A stretch of 64,000 nucleotides of DNA, taken from contig NZ_CABPST010000001.1 of the NCBI RefSeq assembly GCF_902459805.1, positions 186,001-250,000 on the forward strand, read 5' to 3'. The notes under the pieces are model-generated. The model had not been told where the DNA came from. It did no database searches and saw only the letters and a list, made by a program, of their open reading frames with translations. The position numbers were made by a program, and so were the translations under genes. This stretch comes from Pandoraea bronchicola. GTDB taxonomy: Bacteria > Pseudomonadota > Gammaproteobacteria > Burkholderiales > Burkholderiaceae. Positions 17,422 through 25,443 of this stretch are shown here, piece after piece. The first letter of the stretch is position 1. Each line of letters begins with the position of its first letter.

Positions 17422-17460
17422 ACGTCGCGTAGTCGTCGTGTTGTGATCTGGTGCCGTGAA

Positions 17461-17820
17461 TCATTCGGGCTTCTCGTGATCAGTCGCCTCGAATGCGCCC
17501 GGGTCGCGCGTGGCCCATCCCTTGGCCCAGCCCAGCAACGGTTGCAATGCGGCTTCCAGCCGCCGGCCCTCGGCGCTCAGGCGATAACCGCCCTCGCCGT
17601 GCTCGACCAGCCCCGCCCCCTTGAGCTCGGTCAGTCTTGTATTGAGCAGGCGCGCATTCGTCTCGCATGCGTCCTGTAGCGCCCGAAACGTCATCGGTGT
17701 ACCACGCAGTTCCCAGAGAATTCGCAACGCCGTGCGCCGCCCGAGCAAATCCAGTACGACCATAATGGGTCGTCCGGTCTTCGATCCGCGTACGGGTTTT
17801 CCGATTTTCGGTGTCGTCAT
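17461..17820 (-). CDS. HxlR-family transcriptional regulator (short)
   Basis: A 119-residue winged-helix protein. The HxlR signature is VVLDLLGRRTALRILWELRGTPMTFRALQDACETNARLLNTRLTELKGAGLVEHGEGGYRLSAEGRRL. It lacks the usual N-terminal sensor Cys before the first helix; Cys occurs only in DACE. A perfect 17-bp palindrome touches the ATG, leaving no ordinary ribosome site, so expression may be leaderless or autorepressed. The HAD phosphatase follows on the same strand. Confidence 0.85.
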   Translation of the reverse strand: MTTPKIGKPVRGSKTGRPIMVVLDLLGRRTALRILWELRGTPMTFRALQDACETNARLLNTRLTELKGAGLVEHGEGGYRLSAEGRRLEAALQPLLGWAKGWATRDPGAFEATDHEKPE

Positions 17821-17837
17821 GCTTTACAAAGTAAAGC
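17821..17837. promoter_or_regulatory. Palindrome abutting the HxlR start codon
   Basis: GCTTTAC-AAA-GTAAAGC, perfect 7-bp arms around AAA, directly in front of the ATG of the minus-strand HxlR gene. Its AT-rich symmetric form suits a winged-helix dimer. Autoregulation is inferred from position. Confidence 0.5.
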
Positions 17838-17963
17838 GCCATGCCTAAGCTGTCAATCGTTGCGAGCCACGAACGCCTGTATGCAATCACGTCTTCTGAT
17901 TTCCGGTGCGGGGTCATTGGCCGGTGCGATGAATGCACTGGCGAGCGTCATTTTCCGGTGGGC

Positions 17964-18554
17964 TCAATGCAGCGCCTGAAATGCCTGCCACACGGCCGGA
18001 ACCGTCTCGAATCCGATGCCGGACACCTGAGGCACATCGGTATGGCCGGCCACCACGCACATGCCGTCAGCCAGTCCCGCGAACGGCGCGAAGGTGCAAC
18101 GAAAACAGATGCCCGCCGTGCGGCCAGAAAGCACTACGCGGCCCAGCTTGTCAGAAAGAAATCAATACAGCGGCAAGCCGGCGATTTTCGCGGCGGCGTC
18201 CCATATCGCCATATCCAGCGCTCCCACCGCAACGCACCGCTCGCCATGACCACCGGGTTTTTCGCCGGTCATCATCACGCGCCACGCGCGAAACGGGTCC
18301 AGCGTGACGCCACTGTCATCGCCGAAGTCGTGCGCTGCTGCGGACAGCACACGTGGCGCAAATCGTTCGCGAATCAATCCGCCCTGAGCAAAGCGGCCAA
18401 TGGACGCGTAGCCATAGCCGATCACCGGCTTACCGGCGCGCATCACGTCCGTCGTCACGGCAACCAGGCTGGTCGTCGGACCGTCCGAAGCAATGACGGG
18501 ATCGTCATAGCGGGAAACGGGGATACTGCGCTCGCGAATCTCGATAATGCGCAT
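17964..18554 (-). pseudogene. Enolase-superfamily (mandelate racemase/muconate lactonizing) enzyme, decayed
   Basis: The first 131 codons (18554 down to 18162) encode a normal N-terminal capping domain: MRIIEIRERSIPVS, TTSLVAVTTDV, GYGYASIGRF, AVGALDMAIWDAAAKIAGLPLY. A TGA then interrupts a run that continues in the same frame as FLSDKLGR, consistent with a CGA-to-TGA change. The central barrel, with the Lys-x-Lys acid/base and metal-binding residues, is missing. The sequence resumes with PHGGHLFSLHL in one frame, shifts frame, and ends FAGLADGM, SGIGFETVPAVWQAFQAL and stop at 17964. Stop, internal deletion of roughly 200 codons and frameshift make it non-functional. An intact parent would be about 390 residues. 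Confidence 0.8.
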
Positions 18555-18775
18555 GAGCAGCCTCGCAGTGCCGGCAGGAACGAACGCGTCGCCAATACTA
18601 ACCACGAATACGGCAATCTGCAGGTCGCCGCCGTCTCCGAAGACGAGACCCGCCAGCACACACCGACGGGAAAATCCAAAATGCCTCATCATGTGAGCCT
18701 CGAAAACGACGGCGAAAACGTCCCGTCGAACCCTCGCCAGTCCCTGTGACACTTCGTTCTGAAACGACGAAATCC

Positions 18776-19645
18776 ATGCGCATCACACATCGACGCCCCA
18801 CTGCGGCGCTTCAGACCGCCATCGATCGCTACTGGGGCTGGGACGTCCGGGCTGCGTCCGGTGTGCGTGCCGCCTCTGCCGTGCGTCTTATGCCGCTGCT
18901 GCCAGGGCCCGGCGGAATGGAGATCTTCTTCCACTTCGGCCAGTCGTTCGCGACCGCCACAGGCGTCCGTCTGCCGGGCGCGCACATCACCTGCCTTCGC
19001 GCAACGAGCGCCGCCCTCGACGCCCCGGCCGCCCTCGACTTCATTGCGGTCCGGATCAAGTCCGGGGAAATTCCGTCGCTGACGGACGTGCCTGTCTGCG
19101 AACTCGCGGATACATTCGTTGCCGCCACCGAACTGTGGGGCGCGTCCGTCAACGAGTTGCACGAGCGCATGGCCGACGCCACCGCATTCGACGCTCGCGC
19201 CGCGCTCCTCGACAGCTTCTTTCTCAAGCAGCTCCGGCGCCCTCTGGCCGGCCGCGACATCCGCCCGGCCATTGCGCAACTTCACAGTGCTCAGACGCGC
19301 ATCGAAGACCTCGGCACCGTCACCCACCTCGGCCGCCGGCAACTGGAAGTCCGTTTCCGCCAGACGACCGGCACGTCGCCGGTACGATTCCGGCGTTTGG
19401 CCCGGTTGCGCCGCTCGCTGCGGGCGCTGTTGCTCGCGCCCCCCTCCTGCACGCTCACGCAGTTGCTCGACGCGGGCTACATCGATCAGGCGCAGCAAGT
19501 TCATGAATTCCGTGCCCTGACGGGGCAGACGCCATCGCAGTTGCGACGTGCTGCGTTGGCCGGCGATGCGCATTTCTACAATCCTTCATGGGCGTCGCAT
19601 CCGATACTGGGTACCCCTCTCACCATGAACGGAGTTCTACGATGA
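18776..19645 (+). CDS. AraC-family transcriptional regulator
   Basis: A 289-residue regulator with an N-terminal sensing region and a C-terminal pair of helix-turn-helix motifs (about 185-275): VTHLGRRQLEVRFRQTTGTSPVRFRRLARLRR and QLLDAGYIDQAQQVHEFRALTGQTPSQLRR. The layout resembles the DUF6597/AraC group. ATG 18776 is chosen; GTG 18746 is also in frame, and neither has a clear ribosome site. The stop overlaps the next ATG as ATGA, so it is the first gene of an operon with a Dabb protein and an ABC importer. Confidence 0.88.
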   Translation: MRITHRRPTAALQTAIDRYWGWDVRAASGVRAASAVRLMPLLPGPGGMEIFFHFGQSFATATGVRLPGAHITCLRATSAALDAPAALDFIAVRIKSGEIPSLTDVPVCELADTFVAATELWGASVNELHERMADATAFDARAALLDSFFLKQLRRPLAGRDIRPAIAQLHSAQTRIEDLGTVTHLGRRQLEVRFRQTTGTSPVRFRRLARLRRSLRALLLAPPSCTLTQLLDAGYIDQAQQVHEFRALTGQTPSQLRRAALAGDAHFYNPSWASHPILGTPLTMNGVLR

Positions 19646-20148
19646 ACGCCACGCCGCTCACCGCCAGCCAAACCACCGATCCACTCGCGGCATCAGCCGA
19701 ATACGCTTTGCCGCCCGCCACCGAGCGCCTCGCGAGCCGATGCGCGCAAATCGGCGAGCATGCCTTTACGTCAAGAGACTACGGTGCGATCCCGATCCGG
19801 CACATCGTGCTGCTGCGTTTTGCGAATCACGTGCCAACCGCTACGCGTGAGTCTATGATTGAGCGCTTTCTTCGTCTGAAAGACGACTGCCTGCGCGATG
19901 GGCGACCGTATATTCGCAGCATCGAGCATGGTCGGCAGGAAAGCGGCGAAGGCAACGGGTTCGGATTCGAACATGCGTTCTTCATGACGTTCGATTCCGA
20001 AGGCGATCGCAACTTTTATGTCGGGGAGCCGATCGTGCATGACGCCACCTGCTTCGACCCCGTCCATCACGCTTTCAAAGCGGCGATAGGCCCTTTGCTT
20101 GCGCCGCAAGGCGTGCTCGTTTTTGATTTCTTCCCCGGCGCGCGGTGA
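19642..20148 (+). CDS. Dabb (stress-responsive A/B barrel) domain protein
   Basis: A 168-residue protein. After about 45 variable residues a dimeric alpha/beta-barrel (ferredoxin-like) domain runs IRHIVLLRFANHVPTATRESMIERFLRLKDDC, SIEHGRQESGEGNGFGFEHAFFMTFDSEGDRNFYVGEPIVHDATCFDPVHHAF, then VLVFDFFP. HIVLLRF, the HAFFMTF strand and the PVHHAF helix are family landmarks. Dabb proteins include plant stress proteins and some cyclases; the function here is unknown. The ATGA overlap with the AraC gene and the ABC genes 28 bases downstream place it in a transport operon. Confidence 0.82.
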   Translation: MNATPLTASQTTDPLAASAEYALPPATERLASRCAQIGEHAFTSRDYGAIPIRHIVLLRFANHVPTATRESMIERFLRLKDDCLRDGRPYIRSIEHGRQESGEGNGFGFEHAFFMTFDSEGDRNFYVGEPIVHDATCFDPVHHAFKAAIGPLLAPQGVLVFDFFPGAR

Positions 20149-20175
20149 TGCGCCGGTTTGTCTGACCCGGAGTAG

Positions 20176-21165
20176 ATGATGAACAGGCTGTCCCAACTCG
20201 CCCACTTGTTCGCACTGGCGAGCGCCCTTTTGCTATCGACGGCGCATGTCGCGCACGCCGAGGAGATTTCCGTCACTCAATGGGGCAGCAGCCTGTACGG
20301 GCTGCCCTACGCGGTGGCAATGGACAAGGGCCTGTTCAAGAAGGCCGGCGTCGACATTACCGGCATCCTCAGCTCGGGCGGCGGCGGCACCACCGTGCGC
20401 AACATCCTGGCAAGCAAGACACCCTACGGCGAAGTTGCCGTGTCTGCCGCGCTGGCAGCCGCGCGTCAGGGGTTGGACATCGTGATCGTGAACACTGGCA
20501 CACGCAGTGTTGCCGAGGCGTCGATGGTCACGATGCCCGGCAGCGCCGTGCGCACCCTGGACGATCTCGTCGGCAAAAAGGTCGCCATCACCTCGCCCAA
20601 AAGCGTGTCCGAGATGCTCTTTCTGATGGTCTTGCGCGAGAAGGGAATCGACGCCTCGAAGGTCACGCGCGTCGCCTCTGGCGGCTACGTCAACGGCATG
20701 ACGATGCTCGAGCAAGGCGCGGTCGCCGCTGCCGTCGCGATCGAACCGCTGTCGATTCTGCGCAAGTCGCGATATCACACGCTCTATCGTGCCGGCGACG
20801 TGCTCAAGCCAATGACGACGTCGGTCGGCATCACCACGCGCGCGTATGCCCAATCGCACCCCGATACGCTGCGCGCGATCATCGCCGGACGCCGCGCAGG
20901 CGTGGACGCCACATACGCCGATCCGGCAGGCGCAGCGAAACTGCTCGCGGTGCAGTTCAAACTTTCGCCTGACGTTGCCACGGAAGCCGTCGACAACATG
21001 GTGCGCTCGCACATGTGGAGCCAGGGGCAATTCGATCGTGCGGAACTGGATCGGGTTGCGAGCGGGCTCAAGCTCATCGGCGAGATCAAGGAAGACGTCG
21101 ATTGGGCGAAGCTGATCGATTCGCGCTTCCTGCCGGCGGATGTTCGCGCGAAGGGCCAACTATGA
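20176..21165 (+). CDS. ABC transporter substrate-binding protein (NMT1/SsuA type)
   Basis: A 329-residue periplasmic binding protein. The signal peptide ends near AHA (about residue 28). The mature domain opens with SVTQWGSSLYGLPYAVAMDKGLFKKAGVDI, typical of the nitrate/sulfonate/thiamine-precursor binding family. GTRSVAEASMVTMPGS and LVGKKVAITSPKSVSEMLF are further landmarks. Its stop overlaps the ATPase start (ATGA), giving a full importer with the next three genes. Ligand unknown: no sulfonatase, nitrilase or thiamine gene is adjacent. Confidence 0.9.
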   Translation: MMNRLSQLAHLFALASALLLSTAHVAHAEEISVTQWGSSLYGLPYAVAMDKGLFKKAGVDITGILSSGGGGTTVRNILASKTPYGEVAVSAALAAARQGLDIVIVNTGTRSVAEASMVTMPGSAVRTLDDLVGKKVAITSPKSVSEMLFLMVLREKGIDASKVTRVASGGYVNGMTMLEQGAVAAAVAIEPLSILRKSRYHTLYRAGDVLKPMTTSVGITTRAYAQSHPDTLRAIIAGRRAGVDATYADPAGAAKLLAVQFKLSPDVATEAVDNMVRSHMWSQGQFDRAELDRVASGLKLIGEIKEDVDWAKLIDSRFLPADVRAKGQL

Positions 21166-22079
21166 CCTCGCATTGCCCGAGTCCGCATGGGCATGCGGTC
21201 GATGGCGCCGGGACGCCGTCTGACCGACATGCGCCGCATGTCGTGCTGACAGGTGTGACGAAAGCATTCGATACGCCGCACGAGCGAACCGGCAAGCGCA
21301 CGCGAATGCAGGCGCTCGGCCCTGTCGATCTGACGTTGCGCAAGGGTGAGTTTTTCTCGGTCGTCGGCCCGTCGGGCTGTGGCAAATCGACGTTGCTCGA
21401 GCTGATCGCGGGGCTCGCCGCACCGAGCGCGGGAAACGTGAGCTTTGAAGGGAAAACGGTCTCCGGTGTGCCCGAAGGGGTCGGTGTTGTCTTTCAGGAG
21501 GACGCCTCGTTCCCTTGGCTGACGGTGCGCGAGAATATCGGTTTCGGCCTTCGCATGGCGGGCCTCGACAGTGCCGAGATCGCACGTCGCGTCGGTTATG
21601 CACTCGGCTTCATGGGGCTACGCGACTTCGCCAATGCCCATCCGGCGCAGCTCTCTGGGGGAATGCGTCAGCGCATGTGTATTGCGCGTACGCTGGTCAT
21701 CGAGCCGCGCCTGATCCTGCTCGACGAGCCGTTCGGCGCGCTGGACCAGCAGACTCGCATGCTCATGGGCGACGAGTTGTTGCGGCTTTGGCGAGAGACG
21801 TCCGCCACCGTACTGCTGATCACTCACGCGCTCGACGAGGCGGCGGTGCTGTCGGATCGCGTGGGCGTGATGTCGTCCCGTCCGGGCCGCTTCATCGACA
21901 TCATCGAGACAGGCTGGGAGCGTGAGCGTAGCAGTCAGAGCGTTATCACGCCGCGTTTCGGTGAAATCACCGCTCGCCTGTGGGAGAGGCTGCGTACCGA
22001 ATCGCTCAAGGCGATGCAGGCTGACGAACGGCCCGGTGACGATGTCGGCACAAGCCACCCGGGCGTTCGCGGGCGCTGA
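21162..22079 (+). CDS. ABC transporter ATPase (SsuB/TauB/ThiZ type)
   Basis: A 305-residue nucleotide-binding subunit. Walker A is GPSGCGKST, the Q-loop is VFQEDASFPWLTV, the signature is LSGGMRQRM and Walker B is LILLDEPFGALD followed by LLITHALDEA. A 25-residue His/Pro-rich N-terminal extension is unusual for the family. A C-terminal tail after about residue 255 is also longer than in SsuB. ATG 21162 overlaps the binding-protein stop. Confidence 0.93.
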   Translation: MTSHCPSPHGHAVDGAGTPSDRHAPHVVLTGVTKAFDTPHERTGKRTRMQALGPVDLTLRKGEFFSVVGPSGCGKSTLLELIAGLAAPSAGNVSFEGKTVSGVPEGVGVVFQEDASFPWLTVRENIGFGLRMAGLDSAEIARRVGYALGFMGLRDFANAHPAQLSGGMRQRMCIARTLVIEPRLILLDEPFGALDQQTRMLMGDELLRLWRETSATVLLITHALDEAAVLSDRVGVMSSRPGRFIDIIETGWERERSSQSVITPRFGEITARLWERLRTESLKAMQADERPGDDVGTSHPGVRGR

Positions 22080-22101
22080 TGGACGGTACGAAGACATTGT
22101 C

Positions 22102-22854
22102 ATGAATCGCACCGAACACTCCATTCGCCTGGGCATTGTCGCCGGCCTCTTACTGCTTATCGAAGGACTGTGCCGCACCGGCGCGATCCCGGCTTCGGTC
22201 ATGATCGCCCCGAGTGCGATGGCCGCACACGCCATCGAGATTCTGCGCGAAGGACGATTCACGCACGACATCGTCACGAGCTTCGCCAACATCGCCGTCG
22301 CCTCGGTCTGCGCCGTGGGATTGGGCTTTGCCGCCGGCCTCGCGATACACGCCATGCCCGGGGTACGCCGGGCGCTGGAGCCGCTCATTGCGAGCTATTA
22401 CGCCGTGCCGACGTTCGCGTTCTACCCCGTCTTCATCGTGTTGTTTGGCGTCGGGGCGTTGCCGATCATTGCCATTGCCACCCTGCTCGCGATTGTCTCG
22501 ATGATCACTGCGACGATGACCGGACTCGATCGCATTCCGCAATCATTCTCGAAAACCGCCCGCGTGATGCGGCTCGATCGTTGGCAAACCGTGTGGCACA
22601 TCAAACTGCCCGCGGCCTTGCCGCATCTCTTCAGCGGCGTCCGGCTCGCGGTGTCGCACGCGTTCATCGGCGTTATCGCGTCAGAGTTCATCCTGTCGGG
22701 GTCGGGCATCGGTTACGCCATCAGCTACGCGTACAACAATTTCGAGAACGCTGACATGTATGCGCTGATGCTCCTGGTGCTGGTCACGGTGACGCTGGTC
22801 AACAGCGTACTGAACCACGTCGATAGGCGCTTTCAGGCGCTTGGTCGTCGCTGA
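22102..22854 (+). CDS. ABC transporter permease (first of two)
   Basis: A 250-residue permease of the SsuC/TauC/ThiX type with about six hydrophobic segments. The EAA-like coupling loop is MRLDRWQTVWHIKLPAALPHLFSGVRLAVSHAFIGVIASEF. MNRTEHSIRLG at 22102 is taken as the start; an ATG at 22042 inside the ATPase gene is possible. Two different permeases suggest a heterodimeric channel, unlike the single permease gene of most SsuABC-type systems. Confidence 0.9.
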   Translation: MNRTEHSIRLGIVAGLLLLIEGLCRTGAIPASVMIAPSAMAAHAIEILREGRFTHDIVTSFANIAVASVCAVGLGFAAGLAIHAMPGVRRALEPLIASYYAVPTFAFYPVFIVLFGVGALPIIAIATLLAIVSMITATMTGLDRIPQSFSKTARVMRLDRWQTVWHIKLPAALPHLFSGVRLAVSHAFIGVIASEFILSGSGIGYAISYAYNNFENADMYALMLLVLVTVTLVNSVLNHVDRRFQALGRR

Positions 22855-22869
22855 TCGGGTTCACATCTC

Positions 22870-23616
22870 ATGGAAACGAAGAAACCTAACCCGCTCGGCA
22901 CATTTGCCGTCCTGCTGGCGTTGATCGGGATCTGGCAAACGGTACACCTGCTGAATGGCGCTGCTGTCGGCTCTCCTGCGGCGACCGTGCAGGGACTTGG
23001 GCAGATGATGGGCACGGCATCGTTCTGGGAAGATGCCGCAGAGACCGGCCGTGCGCTGGCCTACTCACTGGTGATTGCCATCGCGGGGGGAGTGGCGCTC
23101 GGGCTTGGACTGGGGGCGAACCGTCTGGCGGCGAATGTTGCCGAGCCGATCATGGTCAATCTGTATTCGCTGCCAAAGGTGACGCTGTACCCATTGGTGT
23201 TGCTGATCTTCGGATTGGGGCTCGCCTCCAAGGTGGCGTTCGGCGTCATGCATGGTTTGATCCCGATTCTGATCTTCACGATGAACGGTGTCCGGCAGAT
23301 CAAGCCCGTCTATTTCCGCGCGGCCCGGGCCATGCATCTGTCGCGTCGACAGATCGCATTTCGTGTCGCGCTTCCGGCGGTGTTGCCGGAAGTGCTCTCG
23401 GGTGTGCGGCTGGGATTCTCCCTGTCGCTGCTCGGCGTATTGATTGGTGAGATGTTCGCGTCGCAAAAAGGGTTGGGTCATCAACTCGCCAACGCGATGA
23501 ATCTGGGGAATATCGACGCGCTCATGTCCGTCGCGCTCTTTCTCATGCTCTTCGCGTTGACCGGCAATGCGCTTCTCGCGACGGCTGGCCGGCGCTATAG
23601 CGCCATCGGGAGATGA
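22870..23616 (+). CDS. ABC transporter permease (second)
   Basis: A 248-residue permease homologous to the preceding one, with six hydrophobic segments and the coupling loop MHLSRRQIAFRVALPAVLPEVLSGVRLGFSLSLLGVLIGEMF. It begins 15 bases after its partner. It is the last gene of the AraC-Dabb-ABC operon; 151 non-coding bases follow before the AlaX-like gene. Confidence 0.9.
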   Translation: METKKPNPLGTFAVLLALIGIWQTVHLLNGAAVGSPAATVQGLGQMMGTASFWEDAAETGRALAYSLVIAIAGGVALGLGLGANRLAANVAEPIMVNLYSLPKVTLYPLVLLIFGLGLASKVAFGVMHGLIPILIFTMNGVRQIKPVYFRAARAMHLSRRQIAFRVALPAVLPEVLSGVRLGFSLSLLGVLIGEMFASQKGLGHQLANAMNLGNIDALMSVALFLMLFALTGNALLATAGRRYSAIGR

Positions 23617-23767
23617 AGCGTTCCGTTGCATCTCCCGAGCACGCTTAGAACAGGGCCAGTGATGCTATCAGGCGGAAGGGGCCACCGATCGCAAGATCGT
23701 ACAAGCGCCAACACGGCTGGCTCGACTATCCTATGAGCCTCATCAGGCAATCGGGACCCGTCAGATC

Positions 23768-24412
23768 GTGACGCGAAAAGTATTCTGGGACGAACCTTAC
23801 CGAACAACGCTGGATACCGTCGTCAGTCAAGTGGACGGCGACCGAGTGCAGGTCGAGTCGACGATATTTTTTGCGTTCTCCGGCGGTCAGGAAAGCGATG
23901 ATGGTTCCCTCGGCGGATACCCGGTTATCAAGGCCGAAAAGCTTGATCTCGACATCGTGTATACCTTGCCGCACGACCATTCGCTACGTGTTGGGGACTG
24001 CGTCACATGGCGAATTGACTGGGACAGGCGCTATCGCCTGATGCGCCTGCACTTCGCCGCAGAAATGGTCTTGCAGTTGGTCTATCGGCTGCGCCCGGGC
24101 ATCGAGCGCATCGGCGCCCACATCGCACAAGACAAGGCGCGCATCGATTTCGCGAGCGATGTCAGCCTCGCACCGCTGTTTCCCGAGATTGAGTCGGAGG
24201 CCGCAAATCTGATCGCACGAGACCTCCCCATCCTCACAGATTTCAGCGATGTCGAAACGCAGCGAAGATACTGGAGAGTCGAAGGCTTTGCGATGATGCC
24301 TTGCGGCGGCACGCATCCAACATCGACGCGCGAGATTGGCGCGGTGAAGCTAAAACGCAAAAATACGGGTCGCGCAAAGGAGCGAATCGAAATCCTGCTG
24401 GTGGACGTGTAG
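23768..24412 (+). CDS. AlaX-like alanyl-tRNA editing domain protein
   Basis: A 214-residue stand-alone protein of the Thr/Ala-tRNA synthetase second-additional-domain family, which removes serine or glycine from mischarged tRNA(Ala). FFAFSGGQESDDGSL matches the N-terminal glycine-rich motif. Metal ligands are expected as His-x3-His and Cys-x3-His. Here the first is His95-Phe-Ala-Ala-Glu99 (RLHFAAEMVLQ), so the second His is Glu, while Cys179-Gly-Gly-Thr-His183 (MPCGGTHP) is intact. It may be a subfamily with a changed site. The LysR remnant starts within 10 bases of its stop. Confidence 0.82.
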   Translation: MTRKVFWDEPYRTTLDTVVSQVDGDRVQVESTIFFAFSGGQESDDGSLGGYPVIKAEKLDLDIVYTLPHDHSLRVGDCVTWRIDWDRRYRLMRLHFAAEMVLQLVYRLRPGIERIGAHIAQDKARIDFASDVSLAPLFPEIESEAANLIARDLPILTDFSDVETQRRYWRVEGFAMMPCGGTHPTSTREIGAVKLKRKNTGRAKERIEILLVDV

Positions 24413-24421
24413 TCTGTCGGC

Positions 24422-24646
24422 CATCACGCTCACGCCCGTCGCGTTCGATCCGGACTCGGTGTTGCGCTTGTCGATCAAGGTCTGGCGCGAAAGGAAATCG
24501 ACGAGGGACGCCTCGCCGCCCCCTGGCGATTCGTCGAGTTCCCATTCGGATTGAGGGCGATCGCTGTCAGTGGTACTTCGGCAGAGAACCTCGACGACTT
24601 CGTCGCCTGGCTGCGCAAACCACTGGCGCGGCTGGATCAGGCGTGA
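24422..24646 (+). pseudogene. LysR regulator C-terminal remnant
   Basis: A frame of 75 codons with no start encodes RSGLGVALVDQGLARKEIDEGRLAAPW and ends FVAWLRKPLARLDQA with TGA at 24644-24646. GLGVAL-x3-GL and the GRLAAP spacing are typical of the last 65 residues of LysR effector domains (compare GxGVALLPxxLVxxELxxGRLVAP in the family). The DNA-binding half is absent, since the AlaX-like gene ends just upstream. Its end overlaps the 3' end of the minus-strand glutathione transferase gene by 10 bases. Confidence 0.65.
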
Positions 24647-25281
24647 CGAGGCAGCAAGCCTTCGACCTCAAGCGCCTGTCGCACCGCCGGGCGTTCCCGT
24701 ACGTGGGCGTACCAGCGTTGCAGATGCGCCAGTTCGTCGAAATGAATATCCGCTTTGTAGACCGATGTCATCCATGACGCCTGCCCCCATTGCGTCAATG
24801 AGAACAGATAGGCATCGGCAACGCTGTAGGCCTCCCCCATCAGGTATTCGCGCGTTGCCAGTTGCTCGTTGATCCATTCGAAACGGCGCTCGAGCTTCGG
24901 CTTGGCAGATTCCGTGCCGTACTTGCCGGCCAGCACTGCATAGAGCAATGGAATGAATCCCTTGTGGATTTCCGTACTCAGGAAATTCAACCATTCCTGC
25001 AGGCGATACCGGGCCAGCGTGCCATTCTCCGGGGCGAGCCCCAGTCGCGGCTTGAGGTCTGCCAGATACTGCACGATCGCCGGCCCTTCACGAAGCGGGG
25101 TGCCGTCATCCAACACCAGTAGCGGGACATAGCCGAAAGGGCTGAGTGCGTAGACGTCACTGCCATCTTCCGCCATGTGCGTCTTGTAATCGACCTTCAC
25201 CAACGACACGTCCAGCCCCAATTCATTGACCACGATGTGGGGCGAAAGCGAGCAGGCGCCCGGCAGGTAGTAAAGCTTCAT
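24637..25281 (-). CDS. Glutathione S-transferase (beta-class-like)
   Basis: A 214-residue cytosolic transferase. The N-terminal thioredoxin fold has MKLYYLPGACSLSPHIVVNELGL, with Cys10 and Ser11 at the position used by beta-class enzymes, then YVPLLVLDDG and the glutathione-contacting LREGPAIVQYLAD. The all-helical domain follows, with SVADAYLFSLTQWG as the N-capping box region. It is divergent from an HxlR gene with a symmetric site between, so inducible detoxification of an electrophile is a reasonable reading. Confidence 0.92.
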   Translation of the reverse strand: MKLYYLPGACSLSPHIVVNELGLDVSLVKVDYKTHMAEDGSDVYALSPFGYVPLLVLDDGTPLREGPAIVQYLADLKPRLGLAPENGTLARYRLQEWLNFLSTEIHKGFIPLLYAVLAGKYGTESAKPKLERRFEWINEQLATREYLMGEAYSVADAYLFSLTQWGQASWMTSVYKADIHFDELAHLQRWYAHVRERPAVRQALEVEGLLPRHA

Positions 25282-25399
25282 TTGCGTTCCCGAAATTGAA
25301 CTCGTCGACTGAAAGCATGCTGGATCGCCCGGCGTTCAAGGCGAGTCACGCCATTCTAGATATTCGGGATAAAAAAGGAAGAAGGCACTAAAATGTCGT

Positions 25400-25422
25400 G
25401 TAAGTACAAAAAATATACTTAC
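25400..25422. promoter_or_regulatory. Inverted repeat, candidate HxlR operator
   Basis: GTAAGTA (25400-25406) and TACTTAC (25416-25422), perfect 7-bp arms around an A-rich 9-base spacer, 22 bases ahead of the HxlR ATG and between it and the divergent glutathione transferase. Symmetric GTA-rich sites are usual for HxlR dimers; the assignment is inference. Confidence 0.55.
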
Positions 25423-25443
25423 CCATCAAGACGTGAGATTGCA

